From: Hyphomicrobiales bacterium
Lineage (GTDB): Bacteria > Pseudomonadota > Alphaproteobacteria > Rhizobiales > Rhizobiaceae
DNA length: 64,000 nt
Assembly (NCBI GenBank): GCA_900468285.1
Contig: UBTF01000012.1
Span: 372,001 to 436,000, forward strand
Reading direction: 5' to 3'
Shown here: positions 8,271 through 17,302 of the stretch, piece by piece
How positions within the stretch are numbered: position 1 is the first letter of the stretch
Layout of the letters: each line of letters begins with the position of its first letter
Notes under the pieces: generated by a model
The model's database searches: none
Seen by the model: only the letters and a program-made list of their open reading frames with translations
Told to the model about the DNA's origin: nothing
Position numbers and translations under genes: made by a program

Positions 8271-10610
8271 ATGACGGACGTGCGGCGGGCGACTGCGGGC
8301 GATGAGCGCTCGTATGCCAAATTTGTTGATGTTGCTGCATGGGGCGAGAAGCTTGCTGGGACTCTGATGGCGTTCGCCTCAGCTTTCAGAAGCGGTCTGC
8401 AGATTCCACAACTGGAGACGCTGCTCAAGCGCCTCATTCCAATTCTCATTCTGGCTTTTCTCATTGTCGTCGCGGCTTCGCGGATGCTTGGCATCGTCGC
8501 CGAGTCCGGGCGCATGGAGGAATCGGCGCGGCAGGCGACGGCGCTTTCTGCCCTTGCTGCCAAGGCATCCTTCAACGGCGCCGAAAGCCTCTTTGCCCTG
8601 CAGGATCGTGCTGCGGCAGAAGCGCGTCTGCGCCGGTCTTTCCCGGCGGGCAGCCTCGATGATGACACCCTGCTTTTGGTGGCTGGCATTGATGGCCGCA
8701 TTTTCGGCGGGCTTGGCAATGATGCCGCAATCTATCTCGGCACATCGCTCACCAATCTTCTTCCTGAAATTGCCATTGTCCGCCGGTTCCCCGGTGCGCC
8801 GGGCACCATCGAAACCGACATCGAAGGCACCCCGCACTACGCCACCATGCTGCCACTCGGCACCGAAGGCGGCATGATCATCGCGGCACGGTCGCTGCAG
8901 CCAATACGAAGCTTCTGGCGCAGTGAAGTTGCGCTGAACGTGACGCTGTTTACCGGCATTTCCGCAATCCTGCTGGTCATTCTCTATGCCTATTACATGC
9001 AGGTAAAGCGCGCGCGCACGGCTGACGAAATCTTCCTTGAATCCAATCTGCGCGTTGAAACGGCACTGTCACGCGGTCGTTGCGGCCTCTGGGATTTCGA
9101 TCTTTCGACCCGCCGCATGTTCTGGTCTACATCGCTGTATGAAATTCTCGGGCTGCCTCCCAGAACGGAGCCCCTCTCCTTCAGCGACGCCGCCCGCATG
9201 ATGCATTCGGAAGACGGCAATCTCTATGAACTCGCCCGCTCCGTTGGCTGCGGTGACCTGCGCCAGATCGACCAGATCTTCCGTATGCGCCATGCCCATG
9301 GTCACTACGTCTGGCTGCGCGCCCGTGCTCAGGTCATCCACACATCCAATGGCCCACGCGTCATCGGCATCGCAATGGACGTCACGGAACAGCATCGTCT
9401 GGCGCAGCGCTATGCAGAGGCCGATCAACGGCTTGCAGACGCGATTGAAAGCACATCGGAAGCCTTCGTGCTGTGGGACAAGAACGACCGTCTGGTCATG
9501 TGCAATGCTCACTTCCAGCAGGCTTACGGATTGCCCGACAGCGTGCTGGTAGCAGGCACGGAACGCTCCGTCGTCAATGCAGCAGCATGCCGTCCTGTGG
9601 TCGAGCGGCGCGTGGCCGATCCGGATCAGTCCGGGCTGTCTCGCACAACGGAAGTGCAGCTTGCCGATGCCCGCTGGCTCCAGATCAACGAAAGACGCAC
9701 CCGTGATGGCGGCCTCGTATCCGTCGGCACCAACATTACCCTTCTGAAACGCCATGAGGAGCGACTGCGCGATTCCGAAAAGCGGCTGATGGCAACGATC
9801 GGTGACCTGTCCGCATCGCGTCACAAGCTGGAGCGCCAGAAGACCGAGCTTTCTGCGGCCAACGCCAACTATCAGGCAGAAAAGGAACGGGCGGAAGCAG
9901 CCAATACTGCTAAATCGGAATTCCTGGCCAATATGAGCCATGAACTTCGCACACCGCTTAACGCCATCCTCGGTTTTTCGGAAATCCTGCTGGCTGAGAT
10001 GTTCGGCCCTGTCGGCTCTCCCAAATACAGCGAATATGCGCGCGATATTCATGACAGCGGCAAGCACCTGCTCAACGTCATCAACGACATTCTCGACATG
10101 TCTAAGATTGAAGCGGGCCACATGCGCATCAATCGCGAGAAGGTCGATCTTGCGCCGCTGGTGGAGGAAACCCTTCGCCTTACCGCCATCCAGGCCGCGC
10201 AGAAGAACATCTCAATCCAGAAGCGTGTCTGCGACGACATGCACATGGCGGTCGACCGTCGTGCCATGAAGCAGATCATGCTCAATCTTCTGTCGAATGC
10301 TGTGAAGTTTACCGGAACGGGCGGACGCGTCGAATTGCGTACCCATGTTCATGAAAAAGGACTGATGCTGACCATTGCAGATACCGGCATTGGCATCCCT
10401 TCGACCGCTATCAACAAGATCGGACAGCCCTTCGAGCAGGTGCAGAGCCAGTATGCAAAGAGCCAGGGTGGTTCGGGTCTTGGTCTCGCCATCTCCCGCT
10501 CGCTCATCAAGCTGCATGGTGGCACGATGAAAATCCGCTCCTGCGAGGGCAAGGGCACAGTCGTCGCCCTGATGATCCCTCACGCGGAAACAACGGCTGG
10601 CTGCGCCTGA
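8271..10610 (+). CDS. pleC: PAS-domain sensor histidine kinase of the PleC/DivJ/PdhS group
   Basis: This 779-residue kinase has a membrane helix near residues 48-68, a periplasmic domain of about 150 residues, a second membrane helix near 222-242, two PAS-like domains (about 259-385 and 386-500), a coiled linker, and a HisKA/HATPase core. The phosphoacceptor is His557 in 'NMSHELRTPLNAILGFSEIL'; the N box ('QIMLNLLSNAVKF', about 669), G1 ('DTGIGIP', about 703) and G2 ('GGSGLGLAIS', about 733) are intact. The 'MFGPVGSPKYSEYARDIHDSG' segment after the H box is typical of the PleC/DivJ/PdhS subgroup, which acts on DivK to control CtrA and polar development. In rhizobia PleC is encoded close to glnE and the ccm region, as here. 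I use the ATG at 8271 (AAGGCGGG before it) rather than a start 22 codons upstream. PleC rather than DivJ is a call from domain layout and synteny. Confidence 0.8.
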   Translation: MTDVRRATAGDERSYAKFVDVAAWGEKLAGTLMAFASAFRSGLQIPQLETLLKRLIPILILAFLIVVAASRMLGIVAESGRMEESARQATALSALAAKASFNGAESLFALQDRAAAEARLRRSFPAGSLDDDTLLLVAGIDGRIFGGLGNDAAIYLGTSLTNLLPEIAIVRRFPGAPGTIETDIEGTPHYATMLPLGTEGGMIIAARSLQPIRSFWRSEVALNVTLFTGISAILLVILYAYYMQVKRARTADEIFLESNLRVETALSRGRCGLWDFDLSTRRMFWSTSLYEILGLPPRTEPLSFSDAARMMHSEDGNLYELARSVGCGDLRQIDQIFRMRHAHGHYVWLRARAQVIHTSNGPRVIGIAMDVTEQHRLAQRYAEADQRLADAIESTSEAFVLWDKNDRLVMCNAHFQQAYGLPDSVLVAGTERSVVNAAACRPVVERRVADPDQSGLSRTTEVQLADARWLQINERRTRDGGLVSVGTNITLLKRHEERLRDSEKRLMATIGDLSASRHKLERQKTELSAANANYQAEKERAEAANTAKSEFLANMSHELRTPLNAILGFSEILLAEMFGPVGSPKYSEYARDIHDSGKHLLNVINDILDMSKIEAGHMRINREKVDLAPLVEETLRLTAIQAAQKNISIQKRVCDDMHMAVDRRAMKQIMLNLLSNAVKFTGTGGRVELRTHVHEKGLMLTIADTGIGIPSTAINKIGQPFEQVQSQYAKSQGGSGLGLAISRSLIKLHGGTMKIRSCEGKGTVVALMIPHAETTAGCA

Positions 10611-10620
10611 GAGCAATCAA

Positions 10621-10656
10621 AACGACGCGCCTCTCATGAAAAAGGGGCGCGCCGTT
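10621..10656. terminator. Bidirectional terminator between pleC and the metallophosphoesterase gene
   Basis: AACGACGCGCC and GGCGCGCCGTT form an 11-bp stem with one mismatch and a 14-nt loop. It is followed on the + strand by GTTTG and on the - strand by a T-rich GTTTTGATTG. It lies between two convergent genes, which suits termination in both directions. Confidence 0.7.
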
Positions 10657-10661
10657 GTTTG

Positions 10662-11780
10662 TCAGGGTGCTCTGCGAAGCGTAATGCGCGTCAACTCTGA
10701 AGGTACCCCCAGGCGCAGCGCAAAGCCCGGCCACAGTGCGGTGCCATTGTTCACATAGAGCAGCATTCCATCCACTTTGTAGAAGCCCGAGACGTAGCCG
10801 TTGTTGGCGCGTGCCACCAGCCTGTCCAGACCCCAGACCATACCACCATGGGTATGGCCGGATAGCTGGAGTGCAATACCCTTTTGCGCGTTGCGCTCAG
10901 CCATCATCGGTTGGTGGTCAAGAAGAATGACGGGTGCTCCGGCTGGCGCACCACTGATGGCGGCGGCAACGTCAGGCGCAGGAAACGCGGTTCTGGTGGA
11001 AGACAGGTCGGTCACACCCGCAATGACAAGCTTTTCGCCACCCCGATCAATGACCGTATGGCTGTTCGCCAAGGTGGTCATGTTCAAGCCCTGATAATAG
11101 GCCATCCACTCTTCGTAGCCGAAGAAATACTCATGGTTTCCCGGAATGGTGAAGACGCCGTCCCGCGCTTTCAACCTCGCCAATGGCGCAATGTCTGATG
11201 TCCGCGCTTCAACGCTTCCGTCAATGAGATCGCCTGTGACGACGATGAGATCGGCGTTGAGCGCGTTGGTGCGAGCAACGACCTCATTTGACCAGGAACT
11301 TTCAAACAGTCGGCTGATGTGCAGATCCGTCAATTGCACCATCTGATAGCCCTCGAAGGCGGGCGGCAGGCCGGGTATCGCGACATCGATATCCTTGAGC
11401 GGCGGAACGCGAATTGCCTGGCTGACAGCAAAGCCTGCAAGACCAAGCACTGCCAGCCCCATTGCATAGCGCAATCCCACCGGCACCGCAGGAAAATGTC
11501 CCTTGAACGGCATCAGCAGCAGAGAGACGAGATCGAGCGCGATCTGCATCAATGCCAGCAGCAGGATCGTTCCCATCAGCATATTAAAGACGATGACGAG
11601 CGGTCGAAGAAACTCCGGCGAAAACACCGATCCAGACGAAATGCGGTTGACCAGATGATACTGCGAGGCGACCAGAAGGATTATGGCGATGACGGCCTTG
11701 ACGGAAAACAGCCAGGGCAGCGGCTGGAGAAATCTAAGGACGACAACCAGCCAGGGAATTCCGAATATGAGATGAAACAT
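10662..11780 (-). CDS. Membrane-anchored metallophosphoesterase
   Basis: The 372-residue protein starts with four or five hydrophobic helices (to about residue 145), then a calcineurin-like phosphoesterase domain with all metal-binding motifs: DLHI ('QLTDLHIS'), GDLID ('VVTGDLIDGS'), GNHE ('IPGNHEYF') and GHTH ('LSGHTHGG'). This matches the YkuE/YaeI-like group, some of which hydrolyse UDP-2,3-diacylglucosamine-type or other membrane-associated phosphodiesters; the substrate here is not known. The ATG at 11780 is chosen because the hydrophobic N-terminus starts there; 27 further upstream codons would be unusually charged. It lies downstream of glnE on the same strand, separated by a probable terminator. 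Confidence 0.88.
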   Translation of the reverse strand: MFHLIFGIPWLVVVLRFLQPLPWLFSVKAVIAIILLVASQYHLVNRISSGSVFSPEFLRPLVIVFNMLMGTILLLALMQIALDLVSLLLMPFKGHFPAVPVGLRYAMGLAVLGLAGFAVSQAIRVPPLKDIDVAIPGLPPAFEGYQMVQLTDLHISRLFESSWSNEVVARTNALNADLIVVTGDLIDGSVEARTSDIAPLARLKARDGVFTIPGNHEYFFGYEEWMAYYQGLNMTTLANSHTVIDRGGEKLVIAGVTDLSSTRTAFPAPDVAAAISGAPAGAPVILLDHQPMMAERNAQKGIALQLSGHTHGGMVWGLDRLVARANNGYVSGFYKVDGMLLYVNNGTALWPGFALRLGVPSELTRITLRRAP

Positions 11781-11913
11781 GAATGGGCCTTTATGTTTAT
11801 TGTCTCTACGCACGCACCGCGCCAACGGATCAATCCGCCAGCGGCAGGATTGATCCGTCATGTGCTTGCCCTTCAGGAAAAGAGTGCTCGTCCAGCGATT
11901 TTAGCGCACGGCT

Positions 11914-11948
11914 GCAAAAGCCCGTACCGGAAGCGAAGGGCGTTTTGC
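11914..11948 (-). terminator. Probable terminator downstream of glnE
   Basis: Read on the minus strand, GCAAAACGCCC pairs with GGGCTTTTGC with one bulged base, within 40 bases after the glnE stop. The right arm provides a short T-run. Confidence 0.5.
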
Positions 11949-11954
11949 TGCTAT

Positions 11955-14924
11955 TTACCCACCATCCTTGACCACCGCGGAGAATGCCTTGCGAACCGTT
12001 TTCGACAGGCGTTTTACCTCGCCTTCCAGCGTGCTGATGTCGGGGCAATCGCCGGCGCGGCAGACGAGGTCGATCAGGCCGGCTGGTGCTTCCTTCGGTT
12101 CGAAGTCGCTGTCGATACACAGACGGATGATCTGAGACAGTTCGGTGAAGAGATTGAGTGCGGCCATGCAGTCGTCATAGGTCTGCGGCTCCATCGCACC
12201 TGCTGCCACACGCTTCCAGACATCGGCCGTGCTTTCACCAGCGACATGCGGCGGAAGCCCCTTTGCAGGTGCAACCAGCGTCAGATATTGGGCGACGAAT
12301 TCCAGATCGACGAGACCGCCGGGGATCAGCTTGAAATCCCATATATTGGCTGGCGGCTTTTCCTCGCCGATCAGCTTGCGCATTTCCGCCACGTCGGTCG
12401 CGATTTTTGCCACATCCCGCTTCTGGGCAAGAACATCTGCGATGATGCGCTCGGCGTCCTTGATCAGCGAAGCCTCGCCGCAGATCAGCCTTGCGCGGGA
12501 AAGCGCCAGATGTTCCCAGGTCCACGCGTCTTCGCGCTGATACTTCTCGAAGGTCGAGATGCGTGTCGCCACCGGACCCTTGTTGCCGGAGGGGCGAAGG
12601 CGCATGTCCACTTCGTAGAGAACACCCTCGGCGGTTGGTGCTGAAAGAGCGGAAATCAGCCGCTGCGTGATGCGCGTGTAATATCTTAACGCATCGAGCG
12701 GCTTTGCTCCGTCGGATTCGCTCGCCGCATCATCATAGTCATAGAGAACAATCAGATCGACATCGGAGCCAGCCGTCAGCTCGAACGATCCAAGCTTTCC
12801 CATGCCCACAACGGCAACGCGGCCACCGGGATATTTCCCGTGGGCTGCTTCCATTTCCGCCAGTACCGCATTGACTGCGGCCTCGATGACGAGGTCGGCA
12901 AGGTGCGTGAAGGCTCGTGCGGCTACCTCCCCTCGGATGGCGCCGGTCAACAGCCGTACACCGATCAGGAAACGCTGTTCGGCGGCAAATATCCGCAAGC
13001 GGTCGAGAATGTCCTCATAGTGTCGTGCCGGGCTAAGGAAACCGTGCATCCGCTGGGACAGATAGTCTCGCGTCGGAATTTCCGTCATGAGCGCCGGATC
13101 AAGCATACCGTCGAAGACATGCGGACGCGCGGCGATGATGTCAGCCAGACGTGGCGCCGACGACATGATCGTGACCAGCAGCGAAAGCAAAAGCGGATTG
13201 TTGCCCAGAAGCGAGAAAAGCTGGATGCCGGCGGGCAGACCGGACAGAAAATTATCGAAACGCAACAGCGCCTCATCGGCCCGCTTGCTTTCGCCGAATG
13301 CCTTGAGAAGATCGGGCGTCAGTTCGGTCAGCCGCTCCCGCGCCTCGACGGATTGCGTTGCCCGGTAGCGCCCATTGTGCCATGTGCGGATGACGCCCGA
13401 CATGGATTCGGGCCTTTCGAAGCCAAGCCGCGCCAATGTCTTCAGCGTATCGGGATCGTCTTTCTGGCCGGTAAAGACCAGATTTCCACTCTCGCCGGAC
13501 AGCTTCGTCTCCTGCTCGAAAAGCGCTGAATATTTGCGCTCCACCAGGCGCAGCACCTCTTCCAGCTTTTCGGAAAATGCCTTGGTGTCGGCAAAGCCCA
13601 GCATGAAGGCGATGCGCTTCAGTTCCGCCTCGGTATCGGGCAGAATATGCGTCTGCTCGTCGCGCACCATCTGGATGCGATGTTCAACCTCACGCAAAAA
13701 CCAGTAGGCTTCCGTCAGCTTGTCGCGGGTGCTGGCATCGATCCACTTGGCCTCCGTCAGCGCCGCCAATGCCTCTTGGGTGGAGCGTACCCGCAGCGGC
13801 GCCATGCGCCCGCCAGCTATCAACTGCTGCGTCTGCGCAAAAAACTCGATCTCGCGAATACCGCCACGCCCAAGCTTGACGTTGTGCCCCTTCACCGCAA
13901 TGGCTCCATGACCCTTGTGGGCGTGGATCTGACGCTTGATGGAGTGGATATCGGCAATCGCCGCATAGTCGAGATATTTGCGGAAGACGAAGGGTGTGAG
14001 TTCGCGCAGGAAGTTGTTGCCTGCCTTGATGTCACCTGCCACCGGTCGCGCCTTGATATAGGCGGCTCGCTCCCAATTCTGGCCCCTGCCCTCATAATAG
14101 GTCAGGGCTGCTTCGACGGGGATGGCAAGGGGCGTTGAACCGGGGTCGGGACGCAGGCGCAGGTCGGTGCGGAACACGTAGCCATCCGCGGTGCGCTCCT
14201 GCATGATGCGGATCAGCTTTCTCATCATACGCCCGAAGGTTTCCAGCGCGTCCAGAGGATCGGCCACGATTTCTGCAGATGGCTCGAAGAACACGACAGC
14301 ATCGATATCGGATGAGTAATTCAGCTCCTGAGCACCGAGTTTGCCCATGCCTAGCACGATGAGGCCGGAGCCTTCGCTGGGCGTTTCCATGGATTTCAGC
14401 GTCAACTTTCCGCTCTGGTGGCTGGAGACCAGCAGGTGGTCGATTGCCGCGGCGAGACTGGCATCGGCCATGTCGCTCAGCCAACGGGTTGTGTCGCGCG
14501 CCACGAATATCCGCCCCAGATCGGCCAGCGCGGCAATGAAGGACAGTCGTCGCTTGGCGGTCCTCAGACGCGTCATCACCTCTGCCTCGGATGGATAAGA
14601 GCCCCCATCGTCCGGGCGCCAGCTGTCACGCGCGTCCTTCACCAGGGCGGAGAGCGTTTCGTCAATAGGGCGAGAGATTGCCAGCGTCAGCAGCCCCTCA
14701 TCGGCGACAGCTGAATCCCGCAGATAGGGAGACAGCGTGAAGGCCTGGGCTATGAAATCCTTCAACGGTCTTTCGCTGGCAAGAAGATCAGCAACGGCAG
14801 GCTCGTTCCTGCCTATGTCCTTCAAGGTGGAGAGAACGGATTTCAGTTCCGTCTGGGTAAAGGCGCGGATTACGCCCGGCTGAACCTGGTCCAGTTGTCT
14901 TTCGGCAGTCGTTGCCTCGTTCAC
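11955..14924 (-). CDS. glnE: Bifunctional glutamine synthetase adenylyltransferase/adenylyl-removing enzyme
   Basis: The 989-residue protein has the two nucleotidyltransferase domains of GlnE, which adenylylates and de-adenylylates glutamine synthetase in response to PII state. The removing domain carries 'GMGKLGAQELNYSSDIDAVV' (about residue 195), the adenylylating domain 'GMGKLGSFELTAGSDVDLIV' (about residue 705), each with the Asp-x-Asp metal pair; helical regulatory regions follow each. Full length and intact. The start is a GTG at 14924 with GGAGAGA just before it. It lies 68 bases after a histidine kinase gene on the same strand, so it may be part of the same transcript. Confidence 0.95.
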   Translation of the reverse strand: MNEATTAERQLDQVQPGVIRAFTQTELKSVLSTLKDIGRNEPAVADLLASERPLKDFIAQAFTLSPYLRDSAVADEGLLTLAISRPIDETLSALVKDARDSWRPDDGGSYPSEAEVMTRLRTAKRRLSFIAALADLGRIFVARDTTRWLSDMADASLAAAIDHLLVSSHQSGKLTLKSMETPSEGSGLIVLGMGKLGAQELNYSSDIDAVVFFEPSAEIVADPLDALETFGRMMRKLIRIMQERTADGYVFRTDLRLRPDPGSTPLAIPVEAALTYYEGRGQNWERAAYIKARPVAGDIKAGNNFLRELTPFVFRKYLDYAAIADIHSIKRQIHAHKGHGAIAVKGHNVKLGRGGIREIEFFAQTQQLIAGGRMAPLRVRSTQEALAALTEAKWIDASTRDKLTEAYWFLREVEHRIQMVRDEQTHILPDTEAELKRIAFMLGFADTKAFSEKLEEVLRLVERKYSALFEQETKLSGESGNLVFTGQKDDPDTLKTLARLGFERPESMSGVIRTWHNGRYRATQSVEARERLTELTPDLLKAFGESKRADEALLRFDNFLSGLPAGIQLFSLLGNNPLLLSLLVTIMSSAPRLADIIAARPHVFDGMLDPALMTEIPTRDYLSQRMHGFLSPARHYEDILDRLRIFAAEQRFLIGVRLLTGAIRGEVAARAFTHLADLVIEAAVNAVLAEMEAAHGKYPGGRVAVVGMGKLGSFELTAGSDVDLIVLYDYDDAASESDGAKPLDALRYYTRITQRLISALSAPTAEGVLYEVDMRLRPSGNKGPVATRISTFEKYQREDAWTWEHLALSRARLICGEASLIKDAERIIADVLAQKRDVAKIATDVAEMRKLIGEEKPPANIWDFKLIPGGLVDLEFVAQYLTLVAPAKGLPPHVAGESTADVWKRVAAGAMEPQTYDDCMAALNLFTELSQIIRLCIDSDFEPKEAPAGLIDLVCRAGDCPDISTLEGEVKRLSKTVRKAFSAVVKDGG

Positions 14925-14992
14925 CGTCTCTCTCCCTATACGCTGAATGCTTTTTCCTCACGGAATCAGCCTCATTGTTTTTGGGTACGACC

Positions 14993-16402
14993 TTACGGTG
15001 TAGAGATCGGAAAAACCATCGAAACAGTCAGCCCCGGGGCTTCGCTGTTGTCGGGGTTGGTGTCTGAGAGGCGCAGAGAACCGCCATGCAGTTCCATCAC
15101 CGCTTCCACCAGCGAAAGGCCAAGTCCCGTGCCGGGCTTGGAACGACTTTCATCCAGCCGGACAAAACGCTTGATGACCTCGGCACGCTTGTCCGCCGGT
15201 ATGCCCGGCCCGTCATCCGCCACAGACAAGACGATGCTGCCATCCTGCCGGGCAAGCCGCACGGCAAGCGTCTTGCCGCCGCCGTGGCCGTCGGCATATT
15301 TGATGGCGTTGTCGATGAGATTGGTCAGCGCCTGGCCGATCAGTTCGCGGTTGCCCTGCACGATCAGTCCGGGGGTGATATCCGCGGTCAGCGTCAGGCC
15401 CTCTTCATCGGCCACCGGTTCGTAAAGCTCGGCACTGTCTTCGGCAATTGCCGACACATCAACATCAGTCATCTCGGCGGCGATGGAGCCTGCTTCGACG
15501 CGTGAGATCATCAGCAAGGCGTTGAAGGTGCGGATCAACTGGTCTGATTCGGCGATAATGCCCTCGAGTGCGGCGCGGCGCTTGTTCTCGTCACGGTCCT
15601 CCAGCGCGTCCGCTGCCTTGTTGCGCAGGCGCGTCAGCGGGGTCTTGAGGTCATGGGCAATATTGTCGGAAACCTGCCGCAATCCCTCATTCAGCTTCTC
15701 GATACGCCCCAGCATGGCGTTGAGCGAGCCAGAGAGCCGGTCGAATTCATCGCCGGAGCGCCCTTGTGGCAGGCGCTGCGAGAGGTCGCCCGCCATGATC
15801 TTCTTCGTGGCATCAGACATGCGGTCGATCCGCTTGAGCGCATTACGGCCGATGGCAAACCAGATCAGGACAGCACCGCTGCCCATGATGGCAAGTGCCA
15901 CCATCAAGGCGTTTCGCACCAGCAGACGGAATTTCGTCGGCTCGCCCAGATCGCGACCGACCAGAATTCGCAGGCCATTGTCGAGGACGAAGATATTTGC
16001 GGTGGCCAGGTGTTTGACGCTGTCGCCATTTTCCGAATAACGCTCGTAGCGGAAGGGAAACTCGGTCCAGCCCTCATTATCGAACACACCGGGCTGCACG
16101 GAGGCCACGTTGCCCGCCAGAATCTCACCATTCGGCCCGGCAATCACATAAAGACTTGCACCTGGTTGACGGGCGCGGCGTTCCATCATCCGCAAAAGCG
16201 GGTTGATGCCGCCGCGATTGTAAACGCGCTGAACGTCGTTGACCTCCTGCTGAACGGCGTCGCGCGTCTGCTGGTTCAGCAAACCCTCGGAAAGAGCGGT
16301 AACGTAAAACACCAGAAATGCAGCGCAAAGCGCAAACAGCAGGATGTAAAGCGCCGAAAGGCGCACCGCTGTCGAGCCGAACAGGAGACGCAGACGTGCC
16401 AT
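14993..16402 (-). CDS. Two-component sensor histidine kinase (HAMP type)
   Basis: The 469-residue kinase has one membrane helix at about 13-35, a periplasmic region to about 163, a second helix at 164-184, a HAMP linker, and a HisKA/HATPase core with His250 in 'NIAHDLKTPLTRLRNKA', 'LTNLIDNAIKYA' (N box), 'DDGPGIP' (G1) and 'GTGLGLSLVEAV' (G2). The response regulator gene lies 9 bases upstream on the same strand, so the two form a pair. The pair sits directly after degP, which makes an envelope-stress role (as CpxAR has in enterobacteria) a reasonable but unproven idea. Confidence 0.88.
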   Translation of the reverse strand: MARLRLLFGSTAVRLSALYILLFALCAAFLVFYVTALSEGLLNQQTRDAVQQEVNDVQRVYNRGGINPLLRMMERRARQPGASLYVIAGPNGEILAGNVASVQPGVFDNEGWTEFPFRYERYSENGDSVKHLATANIFVLDNGLRILVGRDLGEPTKFRLLVRNALMVALAIMGSGAVLIWFAIGRNALKRIDRMSDATKKIMAGDLSQRLPQGRSGDEFDRLSGSLNAMLGRIEKLNEGLRQVSDNIAHDLKTPLTRLRNKAADALEDRDENKRRAALEGIIAESDQLIRTFNALLMISRVEAGSIAAEMTDVDVSAIAEDSAELYEPVADEEGLTLTADITPGLIVQGNRELIGQALTNLIDNAIKYADGHGGGKTLAVRLARQDGSIVLSVADDGPGIPADKRAEVIKRFVRLDESRSKPGTGLGLSLVEAVMELHGGSLRLSDTNPDNSEAPGLTVSMVFPISTP

Positions 16403-16411
16403 GAGGCGGAG

Positions 16412-17089
16412 TTACCCCTCATCCTTCATCATGTAGCCCGCACCACGAATGGTTTTCAGCAAGGGCTTGTCGAAGTCCTTCTCGATCTTGGAGCGAAGGC
16501 GCGACACGTGCACGTCGATCACATTGGTCTGCGGGTCAAAGTGATAGTCCCAGACATTTTCGAGAAGCATGGTGCGCGTCACCACCTGCCCGGCATTCTT
16601 CATCAGATATTCCAGGAGTCGAAACTCGCGGGGCTGCAGCAATATTTCCTTGCCGCCACGGCGCACGTCGTGTGAAAGCCGATCCAGCTCCAGATCTCCA
16701 ACGCGGTAGATCATGTCCTGCTCGGGCTTGCCTTTGCGGCGGCCCAGCACTTCGATACGGGCCAGCAATTCGCTGAAGGCATAGGGCTTGGGGAGATAGT
16801 CGTCGCCGCCCGCCCGCAGTCCGGTCACGCGGTCATCCACCTGGCCCAGCGCAGACAGGATGAGAACCGGCGTCTCGATCCCGCGCCTGCGCAATTCGCT
16901 GATGACGGAAAGCCCATCGCGACGGGGCAACATGCGGTCGATGACCATCACGTCATAGGCATTTTCGACGCCCATGAACAGGCCGCTTTCGCCATCGCTG
17001 GCGTGGTCGGCCACAATGCCCGCTTCCCGGAATGCCTTGGTCATATAGGCGGCGGCTTCCAGATCGTCTTCGATAACAAGAATCTTCAT
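16412..17089 (-). CDS. OmpR/PhoB-family response regulator
   Basis: A 225-residue regulator with a receiver domain (acidic pocket 'EDD' near the start, phosphoacceptor Asp in 'VMVIDRMLP', conserved Lys in 'LPKPYAFSELLAR') and an OmpR-type winged helix ('LLQPREFRLLEYLMKNAGQV', 'IDVHVSRLRSKI'). The start at 17089 fits the family, whose members begin at the first strand (MKILVIEDD); the frame is open for 41 codons upstream without similarity. It is followed by its kinase gene after 9 bases. It is separated from degP by about 210 bases including a terminator, so it is probably transcribed from its own promoter. Confidence 0.9.
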   Translation of the reverse strand: MKILVIEDDLEAAAYMTKAFREAGIVADHASDGESGLFMGVENAYDVMVIDRMLPRRDGLSVISELRRRGIETPVLILSALGQVDDRVTGLRAGGDDYLPKPYAFSELLARIEVLGRRKGKPEQDMIYRVGDLELDRLSHDVRRGGKEILLQPREFRLLEYLMKNAGQVVTRTMLLENVWDYHFDPQTNVIDVHVSRLRSKIEKDFDKPLLKTIRGAGYMMKDEG

Positions 17090-17260
17090 GTGCGGGACAA
17101 TAGCGTTCTCCGCGTCAACCACACAACCGGAAACAGATGCGCAAACCGGTTCCTTTGCCTTGTTTTCCATGGTGTTTCTCCGAAGATGGTGAAGGGGCGT
17201 AGCCGTCGTCATCGCAACAGCCGCAACGGGACGGCACTGGTCCGCATCGCATATGGAGAA

Positions 17261-17292
17261 AGGCGGGAAGAGGTCTTACCCCCTTCCCGCCT
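17261..17292 (-). terminator. Terminator downstream of degP
   Basis: A perfect 10-bp stem (AGGCGGGAAG with CTTCCCGCCT) and a 12-nt loop lie 10 bases after the degP stop; on the minus strand the stem is followed by TTTCTCC. Confidence 0.65.
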
Positions 17293-17302
17293 CCAGAACC
17301 TA

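Noticed and set aside
11319-12644. Very long + strand open frame opposite the metallophosphoesterase and glnE
   Set aside because: It overlaps two clearly real genes and has a Gln/Arg/His-rich composition typical of an antisense shadow.
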